Below are positions 1 to 6,373 of a stretch of DNA of 8,791 bases, piece by piece. Numbering within the stretch: the first letter of the stretch is position 1; the number at the start of each line of letters is the position of its first letter. The DNA is from an uncultured Bacteroidota bacterium. GTDB taxonomy: Bacteria > Bacteroidota > Bacteroidia > Chitinophagales > Saprospiraceae. The stretch is from positions 1 through 8,791 of the forward strand of contig CALEYM010000331.1 of the NCBI GenBank assembly GCA_937926185.1. The letters are read 5' to 3'. The translations under genes and the position numbers were made by a program. Under the pieces are notes generated by a model. That model was given only the letters and a program-made list of their open reading frames with translations, was not told the origin of the DNA and ran no database searches.

Positions 1-111
1 CGCAACCGCCAACCCGCAACCGCCAACCCGCAACCCGCCAACCCGCCAACCCGCAACCCGCTAACCCGCAACCCGCCAACCCGCAACCCGCTAACCCGCA
101 ACCCGCTAACC
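1..111. repeat. C-rich tandem repeat (15-bp composite unit), possible G-quadruplex on the minus strand
   Basis: The stretch is built from a 7-mer, CGCAACC, mostly alternating with an 8-mer, CGCYAACC, giving a 15-bp composite unit CGCAACCCGCYAACC. By eye there are 15 sub-units, starting at 1, 7, 15, 21, 29, 36, 44, 52, 59, 67, 74, 82, 89, 97 and 104. The sub-units at 1 and 15 are short by one C, and two 8-mers are adjacent at 36-51. The Y position is C on the left and mixed C/T on the right. The array runs off the left edge, so its full length is unknown. On the minus strand it gives 13 GGG tracts with spacers mostly of 4-5 nt, which fits the usual G-quadruplex pattern. It covers the stop codon and the 3' flank of the ABC ATPase gene. 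Confidence 0.95.
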
Positions 112-1836
112 CATTTTAATCTCTCCCGGCACAGCGCCGATCAGTTGCTGCACATAATCAGTTGGCGGGTTTTCAAACAGATCTTCCGGGAAACCGATGG
201 CTTCCGCTTTTCCCTGGTTCAAGACCAGCAGCCGGTCGCACATTTGTTTGATCACGCTCAGGTCGTGCGAAATGAACAGGTAAGTCAATCCGAATCGTTC
301 CCGAAGGTCGAGCAGCAGGTTAAGTATGGTTGCCTGTACCGATACGTCGAGGGAAGACACAATCTCGTCGCAAATCAGCAACTTGGGGTGCAGGGCCAGT
401 GCGCGGGCGAGGCAGATCCGTTGGCGCTGGCCGCCGGAGAATGCGCGCGGGTACCGGTTGGCGTAGCCGGGTTCCAGGCCTGCCGTGTGGAGCAGTTCTG
501 CCACTTTTTCCCGCCGCTGCCGGTTGTTGGCATAAAGACGGTGCATTTCCATGGCTTCGAGCAAGGTTTGTCCGATAGTCATCCGTGGGTTCAGAGAGGC
601 GTATGGGTCTTGAAAAACCATCTGAATTTCCCGGCGCAGGGGCCTGAAATCCCGTTCCGGCAGGCCACCCAGATCAAGGCCGCGATATTTGATGATACCG
701 CTATGCACAGGCGCAAAGCGGCAGATGGCGCGCCCCAGCGTCGTTTTTCCGCAGCCCGATTCGCCGGCAAGGCCAAATATTTCGCCCGGATACAGGTCAA
801 AACTCAATTGATCGACGGCGGGCAACCATTCGACCGGACGGCCAAGCCAATTTTTCCGGCCCGGATACCGCACTTCCAGGTTTTTTACCTCCAGTATGGG
901 CGTATGCGCATAAAGTTCTTTGTGTCGCCGTTCCGTTTCGGTTTTCGTCACCACGCGGGCATCAAAAGCGGTATTTTCCGAAAAATCGGCGATGGTAGGC
1001 AGGCGATGCAGCTTGCGTTGCAGGGATGGCCGGCAAGCCAGGAGGCCTTTTGTATAGGGATGTTGCGGTTGGCGCAGGATTTGATCCGCGGGGCCTGTTT
1101 CCACAATTTCGCCGGCCTGCATGACGGCCACCCGGTCGGCTATTTCTGAAATGACGCCCAGATCATGGCTGATAAAAATCATGCTCAGGCCGGCTTCCTC
1201 CCGCCATTCGCGCATCAGTTCCAAAATTGATTTTTGTACGGTTACATCGAGAGCCGTAGTGGGTTCGTCGGCCAGGAGCAGTGCGGGTTTGCCCGACATG
1301 GCCATGGCGATCATAATACGTTGTTTCTGGCCGCCGCTGAGTTCGTGCGGAAAAGCCCGGAATATACGTTTCGGGTCGGGTAGTTTCACCCTTTCAAACA
1401 GGGCCAGTACTTCCGCTTGCGCCGCCGACTGCGAAACATTCCGGTGTTGCTGTATCGCCTCCACGATCTGCGGGCCGCAGCGGATCACCGGATTGAGCGA
1501 CGTCATGGGCTCCTGGAAGATCATGGCGATTTCGGCGCCGCGGATACGACGCACACGGGATTCCGGAACCTGCATTAAATCAATTTTTTGGGCGGGAGAG
1601 GTCAAGGCATCACCTTTACCGGTATTGCCCGGTGTGTACCATATTTCGCCGCTGGCCTTTGCCGGGTACAACAAACGCATGACCGACAATGCCGTAACCG
1701 ATTTTCCGGAACCCGATTCGCCCACAATACCCAGCGTTTCGCCCGGCGAAACGTTCAGGGATAAATTTTTTACCGCGTGAACGGAAGCGTCACCGGAATG
1801 GAAATGAATATTTAAGTTTTTGATTTCCAGTAACAT
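106..1836 (-). CDS. Fused tandem ABC transporter ATP-binding protein, oligopeptide/dipeptide importer type
   Basis: This 576-residue protein carries two complete nucleotide-binding domains and would power an oligopeptide/dipeptide-type (or nickel-type) ABC importer at the inner face of the cytoplasmic membrane. Domain 1 (about 1-270) has Walker A GESGSGKS (39-46), Q-loop Q108, signature LSGGQ (166-170), Walker B ending in D190-E191 and switch H224. It is followed by the HPYTKGLL segment (259-266) typical of OppD/DppD-type C-terminal extensions. A linker (about 275-312) leads to domain 2 (about 313-576), with Walker A GESGCGKT (358-365), Q409, signature FSGGQ (466-470), D490-E491 and H524. All ATPase residues are present. 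This is the DppD-DppF fusion layout also seen in YejF-like proteins. Domain 2 has DEIVSSLD where DEPVSALD is usual, a mild change. The start at MLLEIKNL fits family N-termini. No permease or binding protein is in view, so the substrate cannot be told. The TAG stop lies inside the C-rich repeat. Confidence 0.95.
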   Translation of the reverse strand: MLLEIKNLNIHFHSGDASVHAVKNLSLNVSPGETLGIVGESGSGKSVTALSVMRLLYPAKASGEIWYTPGNTGKGDALTSPAQKIDLMQVPESRVRRIRGAEIAMIFQEPMTSLNPVIRCGPQIVEAIQQHRNVSQSAAQAEVLALFERVKLPDPKRIFRAFPHELSGGQKQRIMIAMAMSGKPALLLADEPTTALDVTVQKSILELMREWREEAGLSMIFISHDLGVISEIADRVAVMQAGEIVETGPADQILRQPQHPYTKGLLACRPSLQRKLHRLPTIADFSENTAFDARVVTKTETERRHKELYAHTPILEVKNLEVRYPGRKNWLGRPVEWLPAVDQLSFDLYPGEIFGLAGESGCGKTTLGRAICRFAPVHSGIIKYRGLDLGGLPERDFRPLRREIQMVFQDPYASLNPRMTIGQTLLEAMEMHRLYANNRQRREKVAELLHTAGLEPGYANRYPRAFSGGQRQRICLARALALHPKLLICDEIVSSLDVSVQATILNLLLDLRERFGLTYLFISHDLSVIKQMCDRLLVLNQGKAEAIGFPEDLFENPPTDYVQQLIGAVPGEIKMG

Positions 1837-1854
1837 AACGTGGGTTTAAGCCGG

Positions 1855-1910
1855 CTGTGTTTTACGTTTGCGAAACTTCAAAAGTTTCGTAAACGTGCGT
1901 CAACGCTAAA
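1855..1910. repeat. Hairpin repeat unit, copy A
   Basis: This is the first of two tandem units in the spacer between the RNase D and ABC genes. It contains an inverted repeat: left arm ACGTTTGCGAAACTT (1864-1878), loop CAA, right arm AAGTTTCGTAAACGT (1882-1896). The arms pair over 15 positions with one G-T wobble. The unit starts CTGTG, and the hairpin is followed by TGCGTC and ends GCTAAA, all of which recur in copy B. No T-tract follows the stem on either strand, so it is not a classical intrinsic terminator. Terminator, protein-binding and mobile-repeat roles all remain open. Confidence 0.9.
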
Positions 1911-1968
1911 CTGTGCTTTACGTTTACGAAACTTTTTAAGTTTCGTAAACGGTGCGTCCGATGCTAAA
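1911..1968. repeat. Hairpin repeat unit, copy B
   Basis: This is the second tandem unit, directly adjoining copy A and 2 nt longer. It has a perfect 14-bp inverted repeat: CGTTTACGAAACTT (1921-1934), loop TTT, AAGTTTCGTAAACG (1938-1951). Shared flanks with copy A are CTGTG, TTTACG, TGCGTC and GCTAAA. The terminal GCTAAA supplies the stop codon of RNase D (CTA at 1964-1966, TAG on the minus strand). A minus-strand transcript leaving RNase D meets this hairpin first and copy A next, before the ABC gene. Confidence 0.9.
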
Positions 1969-3142
1969 CAGATGAATCCATTCGCAGGATACAATCTTCA
2001 TTTTGCCAGGAAACTTTGACTACTTCCCTTTGTTGCAGCCAGCGTACCAGGTTTTCGCCCAGCAGTTCGGCGCGCCAACCGCTTAGCAGCGAAGCATCAA
2101 AATCGTTGCCGCCGGCTTTTATCTTGTTAAAATCGCCCTTCGGCAACAGCAGGGCGGCGCTGATCTCATTTTCGAGGCATTGCAACTTGACAAAGTGGTA
2201 CAGCAATTCCATCGACCATTCGTGTTCGGGGTCGTCGGGCGCCGGGGCGGGCAGGGCATTGATCCAGGCGCGTTCGGCGTCGGTCGCTTTGTTTTGCCAG
2301 AGTTGTTGCCAGTCGGGCAGGTATTTGCGCCACACGCCCTCCGGCATGGTGCGGTTGGAGCGGAAAGCGTGCGGCCCGTCTTTCGTAGCGCGCAGTACCG
2401 TGCTGATATGCCGGTTTTGCAAAACAGTTTCTTTGGGAATATTGTACTCCAGCGCTTTTTGCCGGCGCCATTGGTAAATGCGCAACAAAAAAATCTTTTC
2501 GCGAAAGTCCAATTGATGGATATAATCGTTCGCCAGCGCTTCTTTGTAGGGGTCCACGTGGTAGAACTGCGGCGACTCCCACTTGCGGTTTTCCTCCCTG
2601 GCCCATGATTCGCGTTGCAGCCGCTTGAGTTTGTGGGTCAGTTTATGATGCAGCGCCGGCAGGTATTTAACGTCTTCCACGGCGTAGTCCAGCGCCTTGG
2701 GGTCGAGCGGGCGCGATTCCCAATCGGCCACGGTGTGGCTTTTCGCAAGGGAAACGTTCAATTCGCGTTCCACGATTTTGCCGAAACCCGCGGGGTAGTT
2801 GTAACCGACGAAACCCGCCGCAATCTGGGTGTCGAAGGTGTTTTCGGGTATCGTCCCGTAAAGGGTGTTCAGCAGCCGGTAGTCGTTGTCGCCGGCATGC
2901 GTGATTTTTAAAATACCGGGATTGGCTATCAGGCTCAGGAATGACTGCAGGTCCTTGATTTTTAGCGGATCAATAAGGTAAATATGTTGATCTGCTACCA
3001 CTTGGATGAGACACAACACCGGAATGAAGGTTTTTTCGCCCACAAACTCCGTATCGAAGCCAATCCAGGATGCTTCACCCAGGCTGTCCATGATCTCATC
3101 GAACGTTTTCTGCTGGTCTAAAAAATGTACACGGTAATTCAT
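1964..3142 (-). CDS. rnd: Ribonuclease D (3'-5' exoribonuclease, DEDDy family)
   Basis: The enzyme trims 3' ends of structured RNAs such as tRNA precursors in the cytoplasm. The 392-residue protein aligns well from memory with E. coli RNase D (375 residues), with the whole catalytic set shifted by two positions: D30 and E32 in DTEF, D87 in HAGDND, Y153 and D157 in the YAVED segment. The exonuclease domain spans about residues 1-175. An HRDC-type helical domain follows (about 210-290), and a C-terminal block ending around GWRAELLGENLVRWLQQ (355-371) matches the family C-terminus. The last 20 or so residues extend beyond the E. coli end. The MNY start matches E. coli. A TAnnTTTG box ends 4 nt before this ATG, which implies little or no 5' leader. 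The stop codon falls within hairpin copy B. The gene is divergent from the AsmA gene and upstream of, but not clearly co-transcribed with, the ABC ATPase. Confidence 0.96.
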   Translation of the reverse strand: MNYRVHFLDQQKTFDEIMDSLGEASWIGFDTEFVGEKTFIPVLCLIQVVADQHIYLIDPLKIKDLQSFLSLIANPGILKITHAGDNDYRLLNTLYGTIPENTFDTQIAAGFVGYNYPAGFGKIVERELNVSLAKSHTVADWESRPLDPKALDYAVEDVKYLPALHHKLTHKLKRLQRESWAREENRKWESPQFYHVDPYKEALANDYIHQLDFREKIFLLRIYQWRRQKALEYNIPKETVLQNRHISTVLRATKDGPHAFRSNRTMPEGVWRKYLPDWQQLWQNKATDAERAWINALPAPAPDDPEHEWSMELLYHFVKLQCLENEISAALLLPKGDFNKIKAGGNDFDASLLSGWRAELLGENLVRWLQQREVVKVSWQNEDCILRMDSSV

Positions 3143-3146
3143 GCGC

Positions 3147-3154
3147 CAAAAGTA
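3147..3154 (-). promoter_or_regulatory. Candidate -7 promoter box for RNase D (TACTTTTG)
   Basis: The minus strand reads TACTTTTG, an exact match to the Bacteroidota -7 consensus TAnnTTTG. With the usual placement, transcription would begin about 4-6 nt downstream, at or next to the A of the RNase D ATG (3142). No convincing TTG-type -33 box is visible at the right spacing. It is a sequence match only. Confidence 0.5.
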
Positions 3155-3189
3155 GAAATCATCCGTTTATGTAAATGGAATCGGCGGCG

Positions 3190-3197
3190 CATCTTTG
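3190..3197 (+). promoter_or_regulatory. Weak upstream -7-like box for the AsmA operon (CATCTTTG)
   Basis: CATCTTTG differs from TAnnTTTG by its first base and is followed by CA, as is common for such boxes. It would start a transcript near 3202 with a leader of roughly 80 nt before the AsmA ATG. It is an alternative, or an addition, to the better box at 3250-3257. No clear -33 element is seen. Confidence 0.25.
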
Positions 3198-3249
3198 CAC
3201 CGTTTTTAACAATTATATCGCTCCGCGCTGAAACAGCCGCCCGTTTGGC

Positions 3250-3257
3250 TATTTTTG
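3250..3257 (+). promoter_or_regulatory. Candidate -7 promoter box for the AsmA-methyltransferase operon (TATTTTTG)
   Basis: TATTTTTG matches TAnnTTTG exactly and lies 24 nt before the AsmA ATG, giving an expected leader of about 20 nt. A CTG at 3228-3230 sits about 19 nt upstream, near the place of the -33 TTG but with one mismatch. No Shine-Dalgarno sequence precedes the ATG, as is usual in this phylum. Confidence 0.5.
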
Positions 3258-3281
3258 CGGAATCTATACCATTCCACTACC

Positions 3282-6200
3282 ATGAAAAAGATTTTATTTG
3301 GCATTGCCATCGTCATCGTTTTGTTCCTGGGGGCATTGATGGCGCTGCCTTATTTGTTTAAAGATGAAATTATTGCCCAGGTAAAAACAGCTGCCAACGA
3401 AAGCCTGACCGCCAAACTTGATTTTAAGGACGTCAGCCTCTCCGTTTTCCGCCATTTTCCCGAACTCGCCATCGGCCTGCAGGGTCTCGAAGTCACCGGC
3501 ACGGGACAGTTTGAAGGCGTCAAACTGGTTCAATGCGAACAATTGGATGTGGCCATCGACCTGTGGTCAGCCATTTTCGGCGATCAGGTTATCATTAAAG
3601 GTTTGTTCCTGAACAAACCCGACATCAGGGTGTACATTCTGCAGGATGGCAGCGCCAATTACGACATCACTAAGCCGGAACCTGAAAGCGCCACTGCCAC
3701 CGCGGAAAGCAGTCCGGTCAAACTGGAGCGTTACGCCATCACCGACGGCAAAATTTTCTACGACGACCGCTCCCTCGATATGCGGGCCGTGCTCGAGGGC
3801 CTCAATCACGAAGGCTCGGGCGAGTTCACCGCCGACATATACGACCTGGTGACGAAAACGGCCGTGCAAAAACTGAGCGTCGATTACGAAGGCATGCAAT
3901 ACCTGCGCAACGCGCGCGCCGACTGGAATGCAACCCTGAACGTCGATATGAAAAACATGAAGTTCACGTTCATCGACAACGACCTGCAGGTCAATGCCCT
4001 GAAAATGATGGTGGACGGCTGGTTTCAGATGCCCAACGAAACGGATTACCTGATGGATCTGAAATTCGGCACGCCGCAAAACACCTTCAAAAGCCTGCTT
4101 TCCGTCGTTCCCGGCGCCTATACCCAGGATTTCGACAACGTAAAAGCCGACGGCACCGTGCAGTTTGCCGGCATGGTGAAAGGCAAATACAACGAAAACA
4201 CTTACCCGGCCTTCAAGATCGACCTGAAAGTGGCGAACGGCGAGGTGAAATATCCCAGTCTGCCGTTGGGCATCAGCGCCATCAACGTGGACATGTCGGT
4301 CAACAGTCCGTCCAGCACGCTGAACGCCATGACAATCAATATCCCCAAATTCGGGCTGAAGATCGGCTCCAATCCAATTGGCGGCTATTTTCACCTGAAA
4401 ACGCCGGAAACCAACCCCACGGTGGACACAAAGATCGCCGGGACGCTCAACATGGGCGAACTATCAAAAGCGTTCCCGATGGAAGGCGTGCAGGAACTCT
4501 CGGGCATTATCAAAGCCGATGTGCTGGCCAAGGCGTCGATGAACCAGATCGAGGCCCAGCAGTACGACCAGGTACAAATGGCCGGTAATTTCAATATTTC
4601 CAATCTGAACTACCGCGCTGCCGGCATGCCCCCGGTCAAAATCAACTCGCTGGTCACCAGCCTGTCGCCCCAACACGTGGATATTCAAAACTTTGATGCC
4701 CGACTCGGGAAAAGCGACCTGAGGGCATCCGGCAAAATTGATAACATTCTGGCCTATTTTTCCACGAATAAAACCATGAGAGGCAGCCTCACCATGCGCT
4801 CCTCCTATTTCGACGCCAACGAATGGATGGAAGAACCGGCTGCCGAAACGGCGCCAGCGGGCAAAGTGCCCACCGCCAGCGCGGAGGCGACAGAAAAAGT
4901 GTTCGATCAATGGGATTTCACGGTGGATGGTCATATCGGAAAACTGGTTTACGAAGATTACAACCTGTCGGATATGAACCTGAAGGGGAATTTTACGCCG
5001 AACAAGATGACAATAGACAACTTCGGCATGAAGATCGGCGAAAGCGACCTGAGCGGGAATGGCCGTATTTTAAATGCCTGGGACTACATGTTCGACGACC
5101 GCACCGTATCGGGCGTGGTCAATTTGAAGTCCGACTTCTTCGACCTCAATCCTTTTATGACCGAAGAAACCGGCAGCAGCGAAAGCGCCCCGGTGGAATC
5201 GGTGATGCTGGTGCCGGAAAATATCGACATGACGCTGAATGCCGATTTTGCCAAAGTGCGCTACACCAACCTCGACCTGCAAAACCTCGACGGTCAGGTG
5301 GTAGTGAAAAACGGCGCCGCCAAACTCCACGATTTTACCGCCAATGTGCTGGGGGGCGAAATCGCTGTCGCGGGCGAGTACAACACGCAAGACCCCTCGA
5401 AGCCGGCCTTCGACGTGGACCTGGCTTTGCAAAGCATGGGTTTCCGCGACGCCTTCCAGAACTTTGCCACGGTAAAAGCCCTGGCGCCCATCATGCAGCT
5501 GATCGACGGCAAATTCAACACCACGCTTTCCATGAGCGGTTTGCTGGGCAAGGATATGACCCCCGACCTGAAAACGATGTCGGCGGCGGGCTTTTTGGAG
5601 ACGATAAATGCCGTGGTGAATAATTTCAAACCGCTCGCCGAGATCAGCTCGAAACTGAACGTGAGTTACCTGAACAAACTGGAGTTGAAAAACACCAAAA
5701 ACTGGTTTGAGATCAAAAACGGCACCGTGATCGTGAAGCCGTTTAACTTTCAAATGAAGGATGTGGCTATGCAAATCGGCGGCACGCATAGCCTGACTTC
5801 CGATATGAACTACCAGGTGTTGACCAAGGTGCCACGCAAGGCCCTGGAAAAAACCGCCGCGGGCAGCGCGGCCAACAGCGGCCTGAAATGGTTGTCGGGC
5901 GAAGCGTCCAAATTTGGGGTAAACGTAGCGCAGGGAGAATTCATCAACGTGCGTTTCGACCTGACCGGCACAATGGCCAACCCTAAAGTAGGCGTGAAAA
6001 TCCTGCCGAGCGACGGCGAAAGAACGATCCAGGAAGAAGCCAAAGAGGCCGGAAAGGCGGCCCTGGAACAAGCGCAGGACTCCTTGCGCCGCGTGGCGAG
6101 TAAGGAACTGGAAAAGGCGAAGGAAAAAGCCATCTCCACAGCGGAAAAGGCCGCCGATTCGCTGAAGAACGTGGCTTCCAAAAAAGTCGAAGAAGTAAAA

Positions 6201-6371
6201 GACAAAGCGGTAGAAGAAGCCGGCAAGGTGATCGGCGATGAGGTATCGAAAAAAGTGGGCGACGAAGCCGCCAAAAAAGCGGAAGAAATCCTTAAACAGG
6301 ATAAAAACACCGAAGAGGTTAAGAAAAAACTGGAAGAGTGGAACCCGCTCAAAAAGAAGAAGAATAATTGA
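3282..6371 (+). CDS. AsmA-family envelope protein with one N-terminal membrane anchor and a charged helical tail
   Basis: The protein has 1029 residues from the ATG at 3282. Residues 1-3 (MKK) and a hydrophobic helix (about 4-24) form an N-terminal anchor, which should place the rest in the periplasm. The next 100 or so residues (TAKLDFKDVSLSVFRHFPEL and on) are typical of Bacteroidota AsmA proteins. The body to about 905 is rich in alternating beta-type sequence with recurring modules, the clearest being 470-516 and 580-626. Ala/Pro/Glu-rich linkers follow each of these two (about 517-540 and 627-641). Residues 907-1029 are a Lys/Glu/Ala-rich helical tail. AsmA, TamB and YhdP relatives are thought to form long grooves that carry phospholipids between membranes, so a role in envelope lipid homeostasis is inferred; the cargo is unknown. 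A TTG codon at 3255 is in frame, but it overlaps the promoter box and adds nine residues before the anchor, so the ATG is preferred. The stop overlaps the next gene's start by one base. Confidence 0.92.
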   Translation: MKKILFGIAIVIVLFLGALMALPYLFKDEIIAQVKTAANESLTAKLDFKDVSLSVFRHFPELAIGLQGLEVTGTGQFEGVKLVQCEQLDVAIDLWSAIFGDQVIIKGLFLNKPDIRVYILQDGSANYDITKPEPESATATAESSPVKLERYAITDGKIFYDDRSLDMRAVLEGLNHEGSGEFTADIYDLVTKTAVQKLSVDYEGMQYLRNARADWNATLNVDMKNMKFTFIDNDLQVNALKMMVDGWFQMPNETDYLMDLKFGTPQNTFKSLLSVVPGAYTQDFDNVKADGTVQFAGMVKGKYNENTYPAFKIDLKVANGEVKYPSLPLGISAINVDMSVNSPSSTLNAMTINIPKFGLKIGSNPIGGYFHLKTPETNPTVDTKIAGTLNMGELSKAFPMEGVQELSGIIKADVLAKASMNQIEAQQYDQVQMAGNFNISNLNYRAAGMPPVKINSLVTSLSPQHVDIQNFDARLGKSDLRASGKIDNILAYFSTNKTMRGSLTMRSSYFDANEWMEEPAAETAPAGKVPTASAEATEKVFDQWDFTVDGHIGKLVYEDYNLSDMNLKGNFTPNKMTIDNFGMKIGESDLSGNGRILNAWDYMFDDRTVSGVVNLKSDFFDLNPFMTEETGSSESAPVESVMLVPENIDMTLNADFAKVRYTNLDLQNLDGQVVVKNGAAKLHDFTANVLGGEIAVAGEYNTQDPSKPAFDVDLALQSMGFRDAFQNFATVKALAPIMQLIDGKFNTTLSMSGLLGKDMTPDLKTMSAAGFLETINAVVNNFKPLAEISSKLNVSYLNKLELKNTKNWFEIKNGTVIVKPFNFQMKDVAMQIGGTHSLTSDMNYQVLTKVPRKALEKTAAGSAANSGLKWLSGEASKFGVNVAQGEFINVRFDLTGTMANPKVGVKILPSDGERTIQEEAKEAGKAALEQAQDSLRRVASKELEKAKEKAISTAEKAADSLKNVASKKVEEVKDKAVEEAGKVIGDEVSKKVGDEAAKKAEEILKQDKNTEEVKKKLEEWNPLKKKKNN
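4689..4829 (+). repeat. AsmA internal module, copy 1 (residues 470-516)
   Basis: This encodes a 47-residue segment starting NFDARLGKSDL and ending YFDANEWM. It aligns without gaps to residues 580-626, with 17 of 47 positions identical by hand count. Shared landmarks are NF, GxSDL, G-x-I, S-x-x-F-D-x-N and a final M. It belongs to a periodic beta-type body of the kind expected for groove-forming AsmA-like proteins. Confidence 0.8.
5019..5159 (+). repeat. AsmA internal module, copy 2 (residues 580-626)
   Basis: This segment starts NFGMKIGESDL and ends FFDLNPFM. It lies 110 residues after copy 1 and is likewise followed by an acidic, Ser/Ala/Pro-containing linker. A looser third relative may begin around residue 660 (the DFAKVRYTNLDLQNLDG region), but I cannot align that confidently by eye. 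Confidence 0.8.
6072..6149 (+). repeat. 26-residue helical repeat in the AsmA tail, copy 1 (residues 931-956)
   Basis: The segment runs from AQDSLRRVASKELEK to TAEK. It is followed at once by a second copy; 14 of 26 residues match. The pattern is that of an amphipathic, highly charged helix (LEA- or apolipoprotein-like), not a globular fold. Confidence 0.8.
6150..6227 (+). repeat. 26-residue helical repeat in the AsmA tail, copy 2 (residues 957-982)
   Basis: The segment runs from AADSLKNVASKKVEE to EAGK. Shared positions with copy 1 include DSL, VASK and K-x-KA. The DNA of the two copies has diverged much more than the protein pattern, so this is an old duplication or one kept by selection on helix pattern. 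Confidence 0.8.
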
Positions 6372-6373
6372 TG
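6369..6373 (+). other. TGATG stop-start junction (translational coupling)
   Basis: The TGA stop of the AsmA gene (6369-6371) shares its final A with the ATG of the methyltransferase (6371-6373). A ribosome ending the first gene can restart on the second, so the two are very probably one operon with linked expression. This junction also supports the ATG over the in-frame TTG one codon earlier (6368). Confidence 0.85.

Noticed and set aside
1..111. A CRISPR array.
   Set aside because: The units are 7-8 bp with no unique spacers; it is a simple tandem repeat.
145..1149. A 334-codon open frame on the plus strand, opposite the ABC ATPase gene.
   Set aside because: The minus-strand frame has complete ABC motifs. 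The plus-strand translation shows no recognisable domain and is a by-product of codon bias on the opposite strand.
1877..1884. A -7 promoter box (AACTTTTG on the minus strand) for the ABC gene.
   Set aside because: It has one mismatch to TAnnTTTG and lies in the hairpin loop and arm, where the sequence is explained by the repeat; there is no -33 support.
1864..1951. A pair of classical rho-independent terminators.
   Set aside because: The stems are strong, but no T-tract follows on either strand and both units carry conserved flanks, so a plain terminator call is not justified. Termination remains possible.
2016..2911. Several plus- and minus-strand open frames inside RNase D (2016-2477, 2166-2606, 2180-2608, 2615-2911).
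   Set aside because: All overlap the RNase D gene, which has every catalytic residue in place; none shows a domain.
3255..3281. A TTG start giving nine extra residues on the AsmA protein.
   Set aside because: The TTG lies within the candidate promoter box TATTTTTG. The ATG at 3282 begins directly with a normal MKK plus hydrophobic anchor.
5070..6071. A 333-codon open frame on the minus strand inside the AsmA gene; likewise 3567-4394 and 5810-6532.
   Set aside because: These are His/Phe/Val- or Ser/Phe-rich translations without domains, antisense to a well-supported gene; they are shadows.
6368..6370. A TTG start one codon before the methyltransferase ATG.
   Set aside because: The ATG at 6371 forms a standard TGATG coupling junction; the TTG adds only one residue and has no support of its own.
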